Below are positions 36,343-45,806 of a DNA stretch of 64,000 nucleotides, in pieces (positions within the stretch are counted from its first letter, which is position 1; each line of letters opens with the position of its first letter). The notes under the pieces were generated by a model, which saw nothing but the letters and a program-made list of their open reading frames with translations, searched no databases and was not told where the DNA came from. The DNA is from Actinomycetota bacterium (GTDB taxonomy: Bacteria > Actinomycetota > Actinomycetes > S36-B12), in the NCBI GenBank assembly GCA_030684515.1, contig JAUXVJ010000031.1, forward strand, positions 1 to 64,000, written 5' to 3'. The position numbers and the translations under genes were made by a program.

Positions 36343-37713
36343 GTGAAGAGCGACGTCGAGAGCCTTTCCCCCACGCGAGTCAAGCTGACCATTGAGGTCC
36401 CGTTCGACGAGCTCAAGCCCTCATTTGATGAGGCCTACGCGACGATCGGCAAGCAGGTGAGCGTGCCTGGCTTCCGCAAGGGCAAGGTGCCCGCTCGCGT
36501 GATCGAGCAGCGATTTGGTCGTGGGGCGGTAATCGACGAAGCAGTGAACAATCACGTGCCCAAGGCGTACACCGAGGCCCTTCGCAGCAACAACATCACG
36601 CCGGTTGGTCGCCCTGATGTTGAAGTCACTGAGGTCAAGGATGGCGAGCTCATCTCCTTCACAGCTGAGGTTGATGTCCGCCCAGACTTCGAGCTTCCTG
36701 CCCTGGACACAGTCCGAGTCGAGGTCGGCAATGCCGTGCCGTCAGACGAAGACATCGATGCACAGTTGACCTCTCTTCGCACCCGCTTCGCCACCCTCAA
36801 GGATGTTGAGCGCGGAGCCGAGGACGGCGACGTGCTGCTGGTTGATATCGCAGGCATGACACCTGAAGGCGACACTGTCGAGGATCTGGTTGGCAACGCG
36901 CTGTCCTATGAGCTCGGCAGCGAAGGCATGCTGCCTGGCTTTGATGACGCTGTGCGCGGCGCTGCAAAGGATGGCGAAGTCACCTTCACATTTGTTCCGC
37001 AGAACGGCGACTGGACCAATGTCGAACTCGATGTGCACGTCAAGGTTCAAGCAGTGCGCGAGCGCGAACTTCCGGAATTGAATGACGATTTCGCCCAGTT
37101 GGCTTCAGAGTTCGACACGGTTGACGAACTCCGCGCGGACCTCTCCACGCGTCTGGTGCGCATGAAGAAGATCGAGCAGGTCGGTGAGGCTCGCGAGAAG
37201 ACCCACGAGGCACTGCTGGATCTCCTTGACATTCCACTGCCTGAAGGCGTCATCGCCGCTGAGGTCGAAGATCACTTCCACGATGGTCATGAAGGCGACG
37301 AGACCCACCGGGCTGAGGTTGAAGAGCAGGCGCGTAAGTCACTCAAGAGCCAGTTCATTCTTGACAAGATCGCCGAGACCGAAGAGATCTCGGTTGGCGA
37401 GTCGGAGCTGTCATCCTGGTTGGTGCAGAACGCGCCTCGCTACGGCATGGCTCCAGAGCAGTTTGCTCAGGCACTGGTCGAAGCCGATCAGGTCCCGATG
37501 GCCATTCAGGACATCCGACGTGGCAAGGCCCTGGCCGCTGCCATGAAGCAGGTGTCTGTTGTTGACGCAGACGGCAATGCGGTTGATCTGGATGCGCTTG
37601 AGGCTGAACTCAATGAGATCCCAGGCCTTGAGGATTTCTCGATCGCAGATGCCGCCGAAGACGATGATCATGACCACGAAGGCCATGATCATGAAGGTCA
37701 CAGCCACGCCTAG
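36343..37713 (+). CDS. tig: Trigger factor (ribosome-bound chaperone)
   Basis: A 456-residue chaperone that binds the ribosomal exit tunnel through the GFRKGKVPARVI signature (about 45). A PPIase FKBP-like domain follows (about 160-240, EDGDVLLVDIAGM and LPGFDDAV), then the helical SurA-like C-terminal arms. The C-terminal tail is an Asp/His-rich run (DDDHDHEGHDHEGHSHA), a likely metal-binding extension. The GTG start has AGGAG about 9 bases upstream. A strong terminator follows, then clpP1. Proximity to clpP and clpX is a conserved protein-quality-control cluster. Confidence 0.96.
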   Translation: MKSDVESLSPTRVKLTIEVPFDELKPSFDEAYATIGKQVSVPGFRKGKVPARVIEQRFGRGAVIDEAVNNHVPKAYTEALRSNNITPVGRPDVEVTEVKDGELISFTAEVDVRPDFELPALDTVRVEVGNAVPSDEDIDAQLTSLRTRFATLKDVERGAEDGDVLLVDIAGMTPEGDTVEDLVGNALSYELGSEGMLPGFDDAVRGAAKDGEVTFTFVPQNGDWTNVELDVHVKVQAVRERELPELNDDFAQLASEFDTVDELRADLSTRLVRMKKIEQVGEAREKTHEALLDLLDIPLPEGVIAAEVEDHFHDGHEGDETHRAEVEEQARKSLKSQFILDKIAETEEISVGESELSSWLVQNAPRYGMAPEQFAQALVEADQVPMAIQDIRRGKALAAAMKQVSVVDADGNAVDLDALEAELNEIPGLEDFSIADAAEDDDHDHEGHDHEGHSHA

Positions 37714-37736
37714 TCAGCTCGGTTTCTCATAGTCCT

Positions 37737-37772
37737 AACGCGGGTGCGGCCTTCGGGCCGCACCCGCGTTTT
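37737..37772 (+). terminator. Rho-independent terminator after tig
   Basis: A perfect 15-bp stem (37737-37751 with 37756-37770), TTCG loop and a short T run. It separates tig from the clpP operon. Confidence 0.9.
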
Positions 37773-37857
37773 GGCTGGCGGCGAACATGCGCCATCTGGG
37801 GAAGTTCTCGCAGGGCTTGCAGGTTAGGGTCAGTGCAGTTCTCTTCAGGAGGTTCGC

Positions 37858-38517
37858 GTGACGCAACAATTTTCAGCTGGTTCGGGTCCAGTCATGGCTA
37901 CCGGAGGCCTCTCAGGTTTCGGTGACATGCTCGACGAACGACTCCTGCGCGAGCGCATCGTGTGGCTCGAAGGTGAGGTGCGCGACGAGAACTCCAACCG
38001 CATTGCCAAGCAACTCCAGGTACTCGCGGCCGAAGATCCCGATGCGGACATCACGCTGTACATCAACTCACCGGGTGGCTCGGTCACTGCGGGCATGGTC
38101 ATCTACGACACCATGCAGTTGATTCCCAATGACGTCACCACCATTGCGATGGGTCTTGCAGCCTCGATGGGTCAATTCCTGCTGTGCGCTGGCACGACGG
38201 GCAAGCGATACGCGACACCCAATACGCGCATCCTTATGCACCAGCCTCTTGGCGGCATCGGTGGCACGGCCAGCGATATCAAGATCCAGGCTGAGCAGAT
38301 GCTGTTCATCAAGAAGCGTCTGGCCAAGTTGATCGCTGAGCACAGCGGGCAAACAGTGGAGCAGATCGAAGCCGACTCTGATCGCGACCGCTGGTTTGAT
38401 GCCGAAGAGGCAAAGGCCTACGGGATCATCGACCATGTGTACGCGGGTCCGGAGTCAGGCCCTGCGGACGCACCGGAAGCGACAACGAAGAAGAGCTCCA
38501 AGGGAGAAGACAAGTGA
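37858..38517 (+). CDS. clpP1: ATP-dependent Clp protease proteolytic subunit 1
   Basis: A 219-residue serine protease subunit. The catalytic Ser is in [12 protein letters not shown], His in ILMHQPLGG, and Asp is in the following helix ([10 protein letters not shown]). [15 protein letters not shown] forms the substrate cleft. In actinobacteria ClpP1 and ClpP2 form a mixed tetradecamer that partners with ClpX or ClpC. The GTG start at 37858 has AGGAGG 5 bases upstream. It ends in a GTGA overlap with clpP2, so the two are made in equal amounts. Confidence 0.96.
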   Translation: MTQQFSAGSGPVMATGGLSGFGDMLDERLLRERIVWLEGEVRDENSNRIAKQLQVLAAEDPDADITLYINSPGGSVTAGMVIYDTMQLIPNDVTTIAMGLAASMGQFLLCAGTTGKRYATPNTRILMHQPLGGIGGTASDIKIQAEQMLFIKKRLAKLIAEHSGQTVEQIEADSDRDRWFDAEEAKAYGIIDHVYAGPESGPADAPEATTKKSSKGEDK

Positions 38518-39125
38518 ATAACCTGATGCCTCAGAGTCGCTACATCCTGCCGGAGTTCCGTGAGCGTCATGCCAACGGTGAGCGCACTCACAATCCGTAC
38601 ACCAAGCTCTTCGAAGAGCGCATCATCTTCCTGGGCGTGCAGATTGACGACGCCTCGGCAGATGACGTGATGGCTCAGTTGCTCTGCCTTGAGTCGATGG
38701 ACCCTGATCGTGACATTCAGATCTACATCAACTCACCGGGCGGCTCGTACACCGCGATGACGGCGATCTACGACACGATGCAGTTCGTCAAGCCGCAGAT
38801 CCAGACCGTGTGCCTTGGCCAGGCAGCCTCCGCAGCAGCCGTGGTCCTGGCTGCGGGAACTCCGGGCAAGCGCTTTGCTCTGCCGCACGCGCGCGTGCTC
38901 ATCCACCAGCCTTACACCGAGGGTGGTGGTCAGGGTTCTGACATCGAGATCCAGGCCAACGAGATCCTGCGCATGCGACTTGAGATGGAAGGGATGCTGG
39001 CCAAGCATTCCGGCCGCACTCCTGAGCAGGTTGCCAAGGACATCGAGCGCGACAAGATTCTGACCGCTGCTGATGCCAAGGAGTACGGCATCATCGATCA
39101 GGTCATTGCCTCGCGCAAGGGCTAG
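38514..39125 (+). CDS. clpP2: ATP-dependent Clp protease proteolytic subunit 2
   Basis: A 203-residue partner of ClpP1. The catalytic Ser is in [13 protein letters not shown], His in [11 protein letters not shown], and [15 protein letters not shown] is the cleft strand. The N-terminus [10 protein letters not shown] is typical of ClpP2. The GTG start overlaps the clpP1 stop by 4 bp and has GGGAG upstream. The DUF4012 gene converges on it with 6 bp between. Confidence 0.96.
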   Translation: MNNLMPQSRYILPEFRERHANGERTHNPYTKLFEERIIFLGVQIDDASADDVMAQLLCLESMDPDRDIQIYINSPGGSYTAMTAIYDTMQFVKPQIQTVCLGQAASAAAVVLAAGTPGKRFALPHARVLIHQPYTEGGGQGSDIEIQANEILRMRLEMEGMLAKHSGRTPEQVAKDIERDKILTAADAKEYGIIDQVIASRKG

Positions 39126-39131
39126 CCGCTC

Positions 39132-40844
39132 TCAGCCTGCTGCTTCAGGGCACTTGGTCACCTTGAAGACCATGCGCAGCTCAGTGGATTCCCCGCGCTT
39201 GAGTTCCACGGGCACCATCCAGTTGGGGCGCCCCGAGGTTCCGCCGTATGCCGGCTCAATTGCCTTGCCGTCCTTGTTTGCTTCCTTCAAATAGGAGGAA
39301 TCCTCAAGAGTGGTGCCGGGAGCATAGGCAGTCACAAACGTGCGAGTGAAGCCGCTGGGCACAGATGGGTCAGGAATGCCATCCTGGTCAAGAGTCACGT
39401 CGACGTAGGGCGGCAGATTCTTTGGAACCTGGTTGTGCATGCGGATCGTGGTTGAAACCGTGCCGTCCGTCGGGCAGTTGCTGGAGTCGATGTCGATTTG
39501 GCGCGTGACGTATGGGTCCAGCTTTCCGCCGGTCCCATTGACGAAGCCAATGATCAAATCCTGTGGATGCTGGGCGAAGGCTGCCGCAATTGGCAGGGTT
39601 TCCAGCCACGCTTGATCGATCCTGTTCTTTGACCAGACCTTCAAATGACCTGCTTCGACTGCTTTGCTCATCGCGCCCCACAGTGCTGACCCATCCAGCG
39701 GTCGTTTCAGTGCGGCGTCGATGGTTGCGTAGGTCAGGCCCATCGCCAGCTCGTCCTTGGCCGCAACGTCGCTGAAACCGGGAAACTCCTCGTAGAGATC
39801 CTGGGTGAAGAACCTCTCTGCTGTAGAGGAGTCGATCGTGACGCCCTTGTGCTCGACCGGGCCGGTGCCGGCCAGGATCGCGGCGGTCACCGACGGATCG
39901 ATTGCGATGACGCCGTCAATTGGAGTGCCGCGTTTGGTCATGCCGGCACTGGCCAGCCTTGCCACCGTCGGGAAGTCAGCCGCGATGTTGAATGAGGCCC
40001 ACTCACCCAAGGCTGGGCCCCACGTTCCGGCAGTCTCTGGACTCACGGCCTTCCAATACGGAATCTGCTGGGCCCGCGGGAATTCCTTGTCCAGATTCTT
40101 GCGACTTCCAGCCTCGATGATCTCCATGTTCCCGTTTGTGAAACGAACAATCAGATATGCACTGAACAGACCACCAGAACCGCGCAATTCGGCGGGGTTC
40201 TGCGCCATCACCAGCCAGGTTGTGGGCCTACTGGCCCCCAGCATGTTGCGCAATGGGCCGCCTGCCTGAACTGCCGTATTGAGGGCCGTCACCAGATTCG
40301 GCAGGGACTGCTTGGCTGAGGCGATCGAATCAGACAAGCCGATCGCCTTGCCCAGTGGATCCGTGAAGCCTCCACTGGAGACCGACGCCAGTTGCGTGTT
40401 GGCGCGGTCAGCTGCCACCCGCAATTGCTCGATCAGGTCTGGCGAATCCAGCGCAGCCATGATCTTGCCAACTGTCGACTCCTGCCCTCCGATAGCGGCC
40501 ATCAACGGCACAGCGGCGGTGGCCAGTTCGTCCGCGGCTATCGCGGCAGCCGTGGTCGCCCGGGCACTTGACCCCAAGAACGGGAGAATCTCTGCCACTT
40601 GCCACACCGGCTTTTCAGTGGCGGCCCGAAGCTCGGCTGCGGTAGCGGCAAGGGCCGTCAGATCGGTCGCTGCTTGCTTGGTGTCCAAGGTGCTGATGGA
40701 CTTCTGAGCGGCGTCGACCTGGCTCTGCAGCTGGTGCGCTTGGCGCGCTGTGGCAACGATATTGAAAGCGAACCAGGCACCTACAAAGAGGAGAACCAAT
40801 CCCAGAAGAACAGGGAGCAAGCGTGAGGCGCCGCGCGATTGCAT
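39132..40844 (-). CDS. DUF4012 domain membrane-anchored protein
   Basis: A 570-residue protein with one N-terminal membrane helix (about 7-30), a helical stretch, and then a large extracellular domain with features of DUF4012 (MLGASRPTTWLVMAQNPAELRGSGG; PEMGT-like region around PYWKAVSPETAGTWGPALGEW). DUF4012 is widespread in actinobacteria and sometimes sits near exopolysaccharide or cell-envelope genes. Its function is unknown. The start at 40844 was preferred over a GTG 24 bp upstream because a TACCCT element ends 6 bases before this ATG. It interrupts the clpP2-clpX interval. Confidence 0.78.
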   Translation of the reverse strand: MQSRGASRLLPVLLGLVLLFVGAWFAFNIVATARQAHQLQSQVDAAQKSISTLDTKQAATDLTALAATAAELRAATEKPVWQVAEILPFLGSSARATTAAAIAADELATAAVPLMAAIGGQESTVGKIMAALDSPDLIEQLRVAADRANTQLASVSSGGFTDPLGKAIGLSDSIASAKQSLPNLVTALNTAVQAGGPLRNMLGASRPTTWLVMAQNPAELRGSGGLFSAYLIVRFTNGNMEIIEAGSRKNLDKEFPRAQQIPYWKAVSPETAGTWGPALGEWASFNIAADFPTVARLASAGMTKRGTPIDGVIAIDPSVTAAILAGTGPVEHKGVTIDSSTAERFFTQDLYEEFPGFSDVAAKDELAMGLTYATIDAALKRPLDGSALWGAMSKAVEAGHLKVWSKNRIDQAWLETLPIAAAFAQHPQDLIIGFVNGTGGKLDPYVTRQIDIDSSNCPTDGTVSTTIRMHNQVPKNLPPYVDVTLDQDGIPDPSVPSGFTRTFVTAYAPGTTLEDSSYLKEANKDGKAIEPAYGGTSGRPNWMVPVELKRGESTELRMVFKVTKCPEAAG

Positions 40845-40850
40845 CGCACG

Positions 40851-40856
40851 AGGGTA
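40851..40856 (-). promoter_or_regulatory. Candidate -10 element of the DUF4012 gene (leaderless)
   Basis: Minus-strand TACCCT ends exactly 6 bases before the ATG at 40844. Confidence 0.45.
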
Positions 40857-41003
40857 CGTCAATTCCACTTGGGCTCGGTGGCGCTACTCCCTCGCGTCTT
40901 TTTGACCCGAATAATCTTCTGAGGACTGGTAACAAAATTGCAACACGTCTGGGGTAGTCTGACTCCCAGTTTCGGATCGCAGCCGCTCACGCCTGGGGGA
41001 TAC

Positions 41004-41516
41004 ATGTCGAAGATCAAAGCAACCGTTGGTGCAGCCATTGCCACCATCGCCATTGCCGGGATGGTTGTCGTAGCACCGCCAGCCTCTGCTGCGCTGTGTG
41101 GCTACCCACCAGTTGAGTGCCCGGCAGGTGCTACCAATCCGCCCGAGGACCAGAGGATCGGCGCCACTCCTGCAGCTGCTGCTCAGGCCGGCATGACTCT
41201 GCCTTCCGAAGAAACTGCCAAGGAGACTCCTCCCACGCGAGCTCCCGAGCCGGCCAAGAGCATCGGTGAGTCACCGAAACTCCCTGCCACCAGGGGTGAC
41301 GTTGTGAAGGTGCGGGCAGTTGTTGATGGAGGAGTGACGTACCGGGTGCTCGTCAAGCGCAACGACGGTCCGTACAACTTCGTCGGAACAGTGACTTCAG
41401 GCCCCAATGGAGCCGTAACGCTGCCTGCCATCCAGTTCGACCGCAGAGGCACCTACACGATCGCTCTGCAGGACGGCAAGGGTGGCACGGACTACATCAA
41501 GGTGAACGTCGCATAG
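41004..41516 (+). CDS. Small secreted protein of unknown function
   Basis: A 170-residue protein with a clear signal peptide (about 1-29, ending PPASA-ALCG). The mature N-terminus has two Cys close together (LCGYPPVECP), which may form a disulfide. A Pro/Thr/Ala-rich linker follows (about 50-95), then a C-terminal beta-rich domain of about 70 residues (YRVLVKRNDGPYNFVG, GTYTIALQDG) resembling an Ig-like or fibronectin-like fold. The start at 41004 follows GGGGGA. A candidate -10 TAGTCT lies at 40955-40960. I do not recognise the family. Confidence 0.75.
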   Translation: MSKIKATVGAAIATIAIAGMVVVAPPASAALCGYPPVECPAGATNPPEDQRIGATPAAAAQAGMTLPSEETAKETPPTRAPEPAKSIGESPKLPATRGDVVKVRAVVDGGVTYRVLVKRNDGPYNFVGTVTSGPNGAVTLPAIQFDRRGTYTIALQDGKGGTDYIKVNVA

Positions 41517-41526
41517 TGTTGCTTTC

Positions 41527-41559
41527 AATGAAGGCCGCCCACTTAGGGCGGCCTTCATT
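41527..41559 (+). terminator. Terminator-like hairpin after the secreted protein gene
   Basis: A perfect 14-bp stem (41527-41540 with 41546-41559) with a 5-base loop. There is no real T run, as is common for actinobacterial terminators. Confidence 0.75.
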
Positions 41560-41663
41560 GCGTTGAGAGCGGATTCGGCGTGCCGCGAGGCTGCAATTGG
41601 GCCATCGGGAAGGTACGGTCATTCCTAGTCGGGCTGTAGATCTGACTGGATTGCAATGGACAA

Positions 41664-41687
41664 GCCCCTTGGGGCGTTGAAAGGGGC
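41664..41687 (+). promoter_or_regulatory. Possible Shine-Dalgarno-masking hairpin before clpX
   Basis: GCCCCTT (41664-41670) is an exact complement of AAGGGGC (41681-41687), which holds the clpX ribosome-binding site. The same GCCC can instead pair with the adjacent GGGC (41672-41675), so two folds exclude each other. Confidence 0.4.
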
Positions 41688-41693
41688 ATGGGC

Positions 41694-42971
41694 GTGGCGC
41701 GCATCGGCGAGAGCGGCGATCTGCTCAAGTGCTCCTTCTGTGGAAAGAGCCAGAAGCAGGTCAAGAAGCTTATTGCTGGCCCTGGTGTCTATATCTGTGA
41801 CGAGTGCATCGACCTGTGCAACGAGATCATCGAAGAGGAGTTCAGCGAGAGCCTGGAGCTCGGGCTGGGTGAGCTTCCTAAGCCTCGCGAGATCTTCGAG
41901 TTCCTGGACCAGTATGTGATTGGCCAAGAAGTCGCAAAGAAGGCACTGGCCGTTGCCGTCTACAACCACTACAAGCGCGTGCAGGCTGGCGGCGAAGGTG
42001 GCAAGGATGACGCCATTGAACTTGCCAAGTCCAACATCCTCTTGCTGGGTCCAACTGGCTCTGGCAAGACTTTGCTGGCCCAGACCCTGGCACGCATGCT
42101 CAATGTGCCGTTCGCCATTGCAGATGCCACTGCGCTGACCGAGGCTGGCTATGTCGGTGAGGACGTTGAGAACATCCTGCTCAAGCTCATTCAGGCTGCT
42201 GACTTCGATGTGAAGAAGGCCGAGACCGGCATCATCTACATCGACGAGATCGACAAGGTCGCCCGCAAGAGCGAGAACCCGTCGATCACTCGCGATGTGT
42301 CGGGTGAAGGTGTGCAGCAGGCACTGCTCAAGATCCTGGAAGGCACGACAGCATCTGTGCCGCCACAGGGCGGGCGAAAGCATCCCCATCAGGAGTTCAT
42401 TCAGATCGACACGACCAACGTGCTGTTCATCGTCGGTGGAGCATTCGCCGGTCTGGATCACATCATTGAGCAGCGCACCGGCAAGAAGGCCATGGGCTTC
42501 ACCTTCGACCTCGTCGATGGCGAGCGCCCGGAGATCGACACCAACCCCGCGGACATCTTCAGCCAGGTGATGCCTGAGGATCTCCTGAAATTCGGCATGA
42601 TCCCGGAGTTCATCGGCCGTCTTCCCGTCTTCACCGCCGTGAGCAAGCTCGACCGCGATGCCTTGGTGGCAGTGCTGACCGAGCCGCGCAATGCGCTCAT
42701 CAAGCAGTACCAAAGACTCTTTGATCTGGATAACGTCGAACTCGAATTCACCGATGGGGCTCTGCAGGAAATTGCCGATCAGGCCCTGTTGCGTGGTACT
42801 GGTGCTCGTGGTCTGCGCTCAATCCTTGAAGAAGTACTGCTCAATGTCATGTACGACGTTCCCAGCCGCGACGATGTCGGCAGGGTTGTCATCAACGACG
42901 AAGTCGTGCGCGACAACGTGCATCCCACACTGATCCCTCGTGAAGAGGAACGTCGCGACAAGTCAGCCTGA
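41694..42971 (+). CDS. clpX: ATP-dependent Clp protease ATP-binding subunit ClpX
   Basis: A 425-residue AAA+ unfoldase that feeds substrates to ClpP1P2. The N-terminal zinc domain has CSFC...CDECIDLC (about 14-42). Walker A is [12 protein letters not shown] (about 119) and Walker B is [11 protein letters not shown]. The ClpP-contact loop reads AMGFTF, against IGF in many homologues. GTG 41694 (MARIGESG in the family) was chosen because GAAAGGGG lies 7 bases upstream. The ATG at 41688 is too close to it. The last 9 bp overlap the convergent gene. Confidence 0.96.
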   Translation: MARIGESGDLLKCSFCGKSQKQVKKLIAGPGVYICDECIDLCNEIIEEEFSESLELGLGELPKPREIFEFLDQYVIGQEVAKKALAVAVYNHYKRVQAGGEGGKDDAIELAKSNILLLGPTGSGKTLLAQTLARMLNVPFAIADATALTEAGYVGEDVENILLKLIQAADFDVKKAETGIIYIDEIDKVARKSENPSITRDVSGEGVQQALLKILEGTTASVPPQGGRKHPHQEFIQIDTTNVLFIVGGAFAGLDHIIEQRTGKKAMGFTFDLVDGERPEIDTNPADIFSQVMPEDLLKFGMIPEFIGRLPVFTAVSKLDRDALVAVLTEPRNALIKQYQRLFDLDNVELEFTDGALQEIADQALLRGTGARGLRSILEEVLLNVMYDVPSRDDVGRVVINDEVVRDNVHPTLIPREEERRDKSA

Positions 42972-45710
42972 CGCGAATCCGCGCTGATTCACTGCATCGA
43001 CTGCCAGCATTAACTCGCGCGAATCGCGCAGGGCTGTTGCTACCTCATCACTTGTCTCGTCGGGACTGATGATCCAGGTGATGCCTTGGCGCAAAAGTGC
43101 CCGAGGATCGATGTAGCGATCCACCTCGCCGATCAGGCGCGTGCCATGCCCGGAAATTGCGGTGACTGTCTGTTGGATTGTCAATGCGTCCACGCCCGTC
43201 AACCCCTGCAGCATCGCTTGGGGAAACATGATCGCCCAGCGAGACCAGCCGACGAGATCGTCAGGATCAGCTTCGGCGGCAGCAGATGCACTGACGGCGA
43301 TGTGGAAGCCACGATCTGCAAGCACGCGCAGCGACTGACCGCTTCCGCCTGCGATTCGGTCGAGAAGTACAACGGTGCGCGCACTTTGGCTGCGATCCAG
43401 CCGCGGGCTGACCAGATTGGGCAGGGCAAGGTGCCCCACATCTGGTCCCAGCAGGACAGAAGGCAAGGGCAGCATCACGGGAAGTCGCGCGCTGCAGTGG
43501 CGATCAACCTGACTCATGACTTCCAACAGCTGATCGATCATGATCTGGGTGCCGACTGCCGCCAGTTCCGGCTGTCGATTGATCAGCGTCGTGAAATCTG
43601 CGGGTCGGCTGAGATCCACATTGCCGATCACGCGATTCCATCCGACTTCCAGCATCAGAGCCTGCACCGCCATTGTGGATGCGTCATCAATTCGACGCAG
43701 TTGCAATGGAAACGCAGACAGGTCTTGCTCATCCTTGAGCTGCTGCAATACGTCCAGAGCAGTGAGTGGCATCTCTGACTCTCCGATGATGTCTTCTGGG
43801 CGAATGTCGTAGGTCAGCATCGAGTCGATGATGAAGGAGTTGCGCGTGCTCGCATCCGCAGCCAGACGACTCTCGGCTGTGGCTATCAGTCCTTCTTGAG
43901 TGAAGTCATCCACCTGATGTGCGGCGTAGCCCATCGAGATGCTGACGTGCACATCGACAGCCAGGCGATGCGCGGGAACCGAGCCTTGATCATTGATTGT
44001 CTGCTGCAGTTCTCGCAGGAGTGTGATGCTGTTGCGCACGATGGGTCCACCGGCGAGAGCCAGCCAGATGCGACCAGGTGCTTGGTATGCCATGAAGATG
44101 TCGTGCCCTGCGAATGGCTCATGAGCCATGGCCATTCGCGCAATCTGGGCTACTGCAGCCTGCTCAAAGCGACCGCCATTGAGGGCACCGAATTCGTCGA
44201 TCGCGAGCACTGCGACAACCAAGGAGTCGCTGTGCGGATTGGTATCTGCGCGAGCCTGCATCCGCTGCACGGCCTGCCCGAACGCTGCCAGAGTCGGCCA
44301 TTGGTGAATTGCATCGAAGAAGTGGTCGAAGGACTTCTCATCGCTGCTCTCGGCATCGCCGAGCATGGGCATCACCAATGTCAATGCCGCGAGGTTGGAG
44401 AACTGCGCGAGTATCGCGGGTGAGCGTGTGATGAACCAACCGGGCCAGAGCCACGACGCGATTGTCACCCCTGTCATGTTCAAGACGCTTGGATTCGGAT
44501 AGCAGTTCACATGCATGTGCGGAAAGGCCTGCAGTGCTGAGGCGTCAAGCACAGGTGTGCTTTCGTAGCGGTCACGTCCCACTAGACAGGTGTTCATGCG
44601 GCCACCGCCGTAGTCGACTACAGACATCGCGCGGGTGGCGCCGAAGATCGCGATTGCCATGCGCGCAACTGTGGGCAGCGCGGCCCTTCGAGCAAGTTCA
44701 TTGCTGAGTGATCCTCCTGCCAGACGAACCACGATCTGTGCCTGATGCTCACCCCAGAGGCTCAACGTGCGCTTGGCATCGCGCCTCCACATCCAGATAG
44801 AGGCGCACCACAGCAGCAGCCATCCGGCAACGAACACTGCCAGGCTGGAGAGCTTGATCTCCAGCAGCGGACCGGAGTTATCGAGCGTGCGCATTGCAGA
44901 GTCTGCCCACGCAACGCTCCACGCAAGCCCTGCGCTCACTAGGGCCACGATGATCCGGTGCGAATCGGTTGCGTCGATGAGCAATGCCCACGGACGCGCC
45001 GTCGCATAGACCCAGCGCTGGGTGGCATTGAAGCCAAGGCCAAGAGCCATCGCGGCCAGACCGGCGAGCACCATTGGCCACGGTGATCTGTTGTAGTTCA
45101 CGGTTGCAGCCAGCGGGCTGACGATTACGAAGGCGACCAATCCAACTGCGGCTGACATCCAGGCCTCGATCAGCACGTGGAAGCGTGCGTTGGGGTCGGC
45201 CTGCAGCCGTGGTCCAGTCGTGGTCAGCATCTTGACGACTAAGGCGATGATGAACAGATCCAGGGTGAGCCAAGGCTCCAGGTAGAGCCCGGCAAGCATG
45301 CCGCCTACGAGCACGGCATCGAAGTTCAAGGTCGACGCCTGCCAAGGTTGAATCGGAGTCGATGGATTATCGAGCAGTTCACGCGTGCGCGCGGCGTTGC
45401 GGGTGCGAAAAATGGCCTGAGGCGTGAACACGCTGAAAGCAATCAGGATGATGGCTACCAGCGTGGTCTGTCCCGCCGAGTCTGCAGCGCTTGCATCTGC
45501 GTTCTTGGACATCGCCAATTCGCTGATTCCCAGCGCGAGGGCGGCAATTGCGCTGGCGATGCACACAGCTCCGACGACGCCGGCCCGAAACTGGGTGCGC
45601 GACTCTGTGAGGCCTGCTGAGCGACCAGAAGTCTCCGGATGCAGCCAGGCTCCAAGCGTGGCAATGAAGCCGACTGGCATGATGGACGTCCGAGGGCGCA
45701 TCGCCGACAT
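42963..45710 (-). CDS. Membrane protein with degenerate GGDEF and EAL domains
   Basis: A 915-residue protein. Residues about 40-315 contain roughly eight or nine membrane helices. Residues about 480-630 have the layout of a GGDEF domain ([20 protein letters not shown]; then [15 protein letters not shown] where R.GGDEF is expected; [10 protein letters not shown]; a late AESRLAAD). Residues about 650-905 follow an EAL domain (MLEVGWNR for the EALLRW segment; [14 protein letters not shown] for the ALDDFG strand; [12 protein letters not shown] for the EGVE segment). Catalytic residues for making or breaking c-di-GMP are absent in both, so it may be a receptor or scaffold. The start at 45710 avoids a 136-residue extension antisense to the next gene. 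It lies beside the pilus genes. Confidence 0.7.
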   Translation of the reverse strand: MSAMRPRTSIMPVGFIATLGAWLHPETSGRSAGLTESRTQFRAGVVGAVCIASAIAALALGISELAMSKNADASAADSAGQTTLVAIILIAFSVFTPQAIFRTRNAARTRELLDNPSTPIQPWQASTLNFDAVLVGGMLAGLYLEPWLTLDLFIIALVVKMLTTTGPRLQADPNARFHVLIEAWMSAAVGLVAFVIVSPLAATVNYNRSPWPMVLAGLAAMALGLGFNATQRWVYATARPWALLIDATDSHRIIVALVSAGLAWSVAWADSAMRTLDNSGPLLEIKLSSLAVFVAGWLLLWCASIWMWRRDAKRTLSLWGEHQAQIVVRLAGGSLSNELARRAALPTVARMAIAIFGATRAMSVVDYGGGRMNTCLVGRDRYESTPVLDASALQAFPHMHVNCYPNPSVLNMTGVTIASWLWPGWFITRSPAILAQFSNLAALTLVMPMLGDAESSDEKSFDHFFDAIHQWPTLAAFGQAVQRMQARADTNPHSDSLVVAVLAIDEFGALNGGRFEQAAVAQIARMAMAHEPFAGHDIFMAYQAPGRIWLALAGGPIVRNSITLLRELQQTINDQGSVPAHRLAVDVHVSISMGYAAHQVDDFTQEGLIATAESRLAADASTRNSFIIDSMLTYDIRPEDIIGESEMPLTALDVLQQLKDEQDLSAFPLQLRRIDDASTMAVQALMLEVGWNRVIGNVDLSRPADFTTLINRQPELAAVGTQIMIDQLLEVMSQVDRHCSARLPVMLPLPSVLLGPDVGHLALPNLVSPRLDRSQSARTVVLLDRIAGGSGQSLRVLADRGFHIAVSASAAAEADPDDLVGWSRWAIMFPQAMLQGLTGVDALTIQQTVTAISGHGTRLIGEVDRYIDPRALLRQGITWIISPDETSDEVATALRDSRELMLAVDAVNQRGFASG

Positions 45711-45776
45711 CACCCACCCTTCGCCGACCTGAGGTCTCAGGATTGGTTTCGGACCGATTGCCGCACGATGGCCACG

Positions 45777-45782
45777 TACTAT
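45777..45782 (+). promoter_or_regulatory. Candidate -10 element of the 265-residue protein gene
   Basis: TACTAT, 24 bp before the GTG at 45807. It would give a short leader that still contains the GGGAG ribosome-binding site. Confidence 0.4.
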
Positions 45783-45806
45783 TGAGGGTCCAAGGGTGGG
45801 AGTCCA

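Noticed and set aside
37780-37800. Possible ClgR operator upstream of clpP1 (GGCG/CGCC half sites)
   Set aside because: Half sites are short and in an arrangement that does not match the ClgR consensus I know.
40938-41003. Upstream extension of the secreted protein
   Set aside because: It would place 22 residues before a normal signal peptide. The GGGGGA site supports the ATG at 41004.
41625-42713. Open frame antisense to clpX
   Set aside because: It is a shadow of a strongly coding gene on the other strand. No ribosome-binding site and no recognisable domain.
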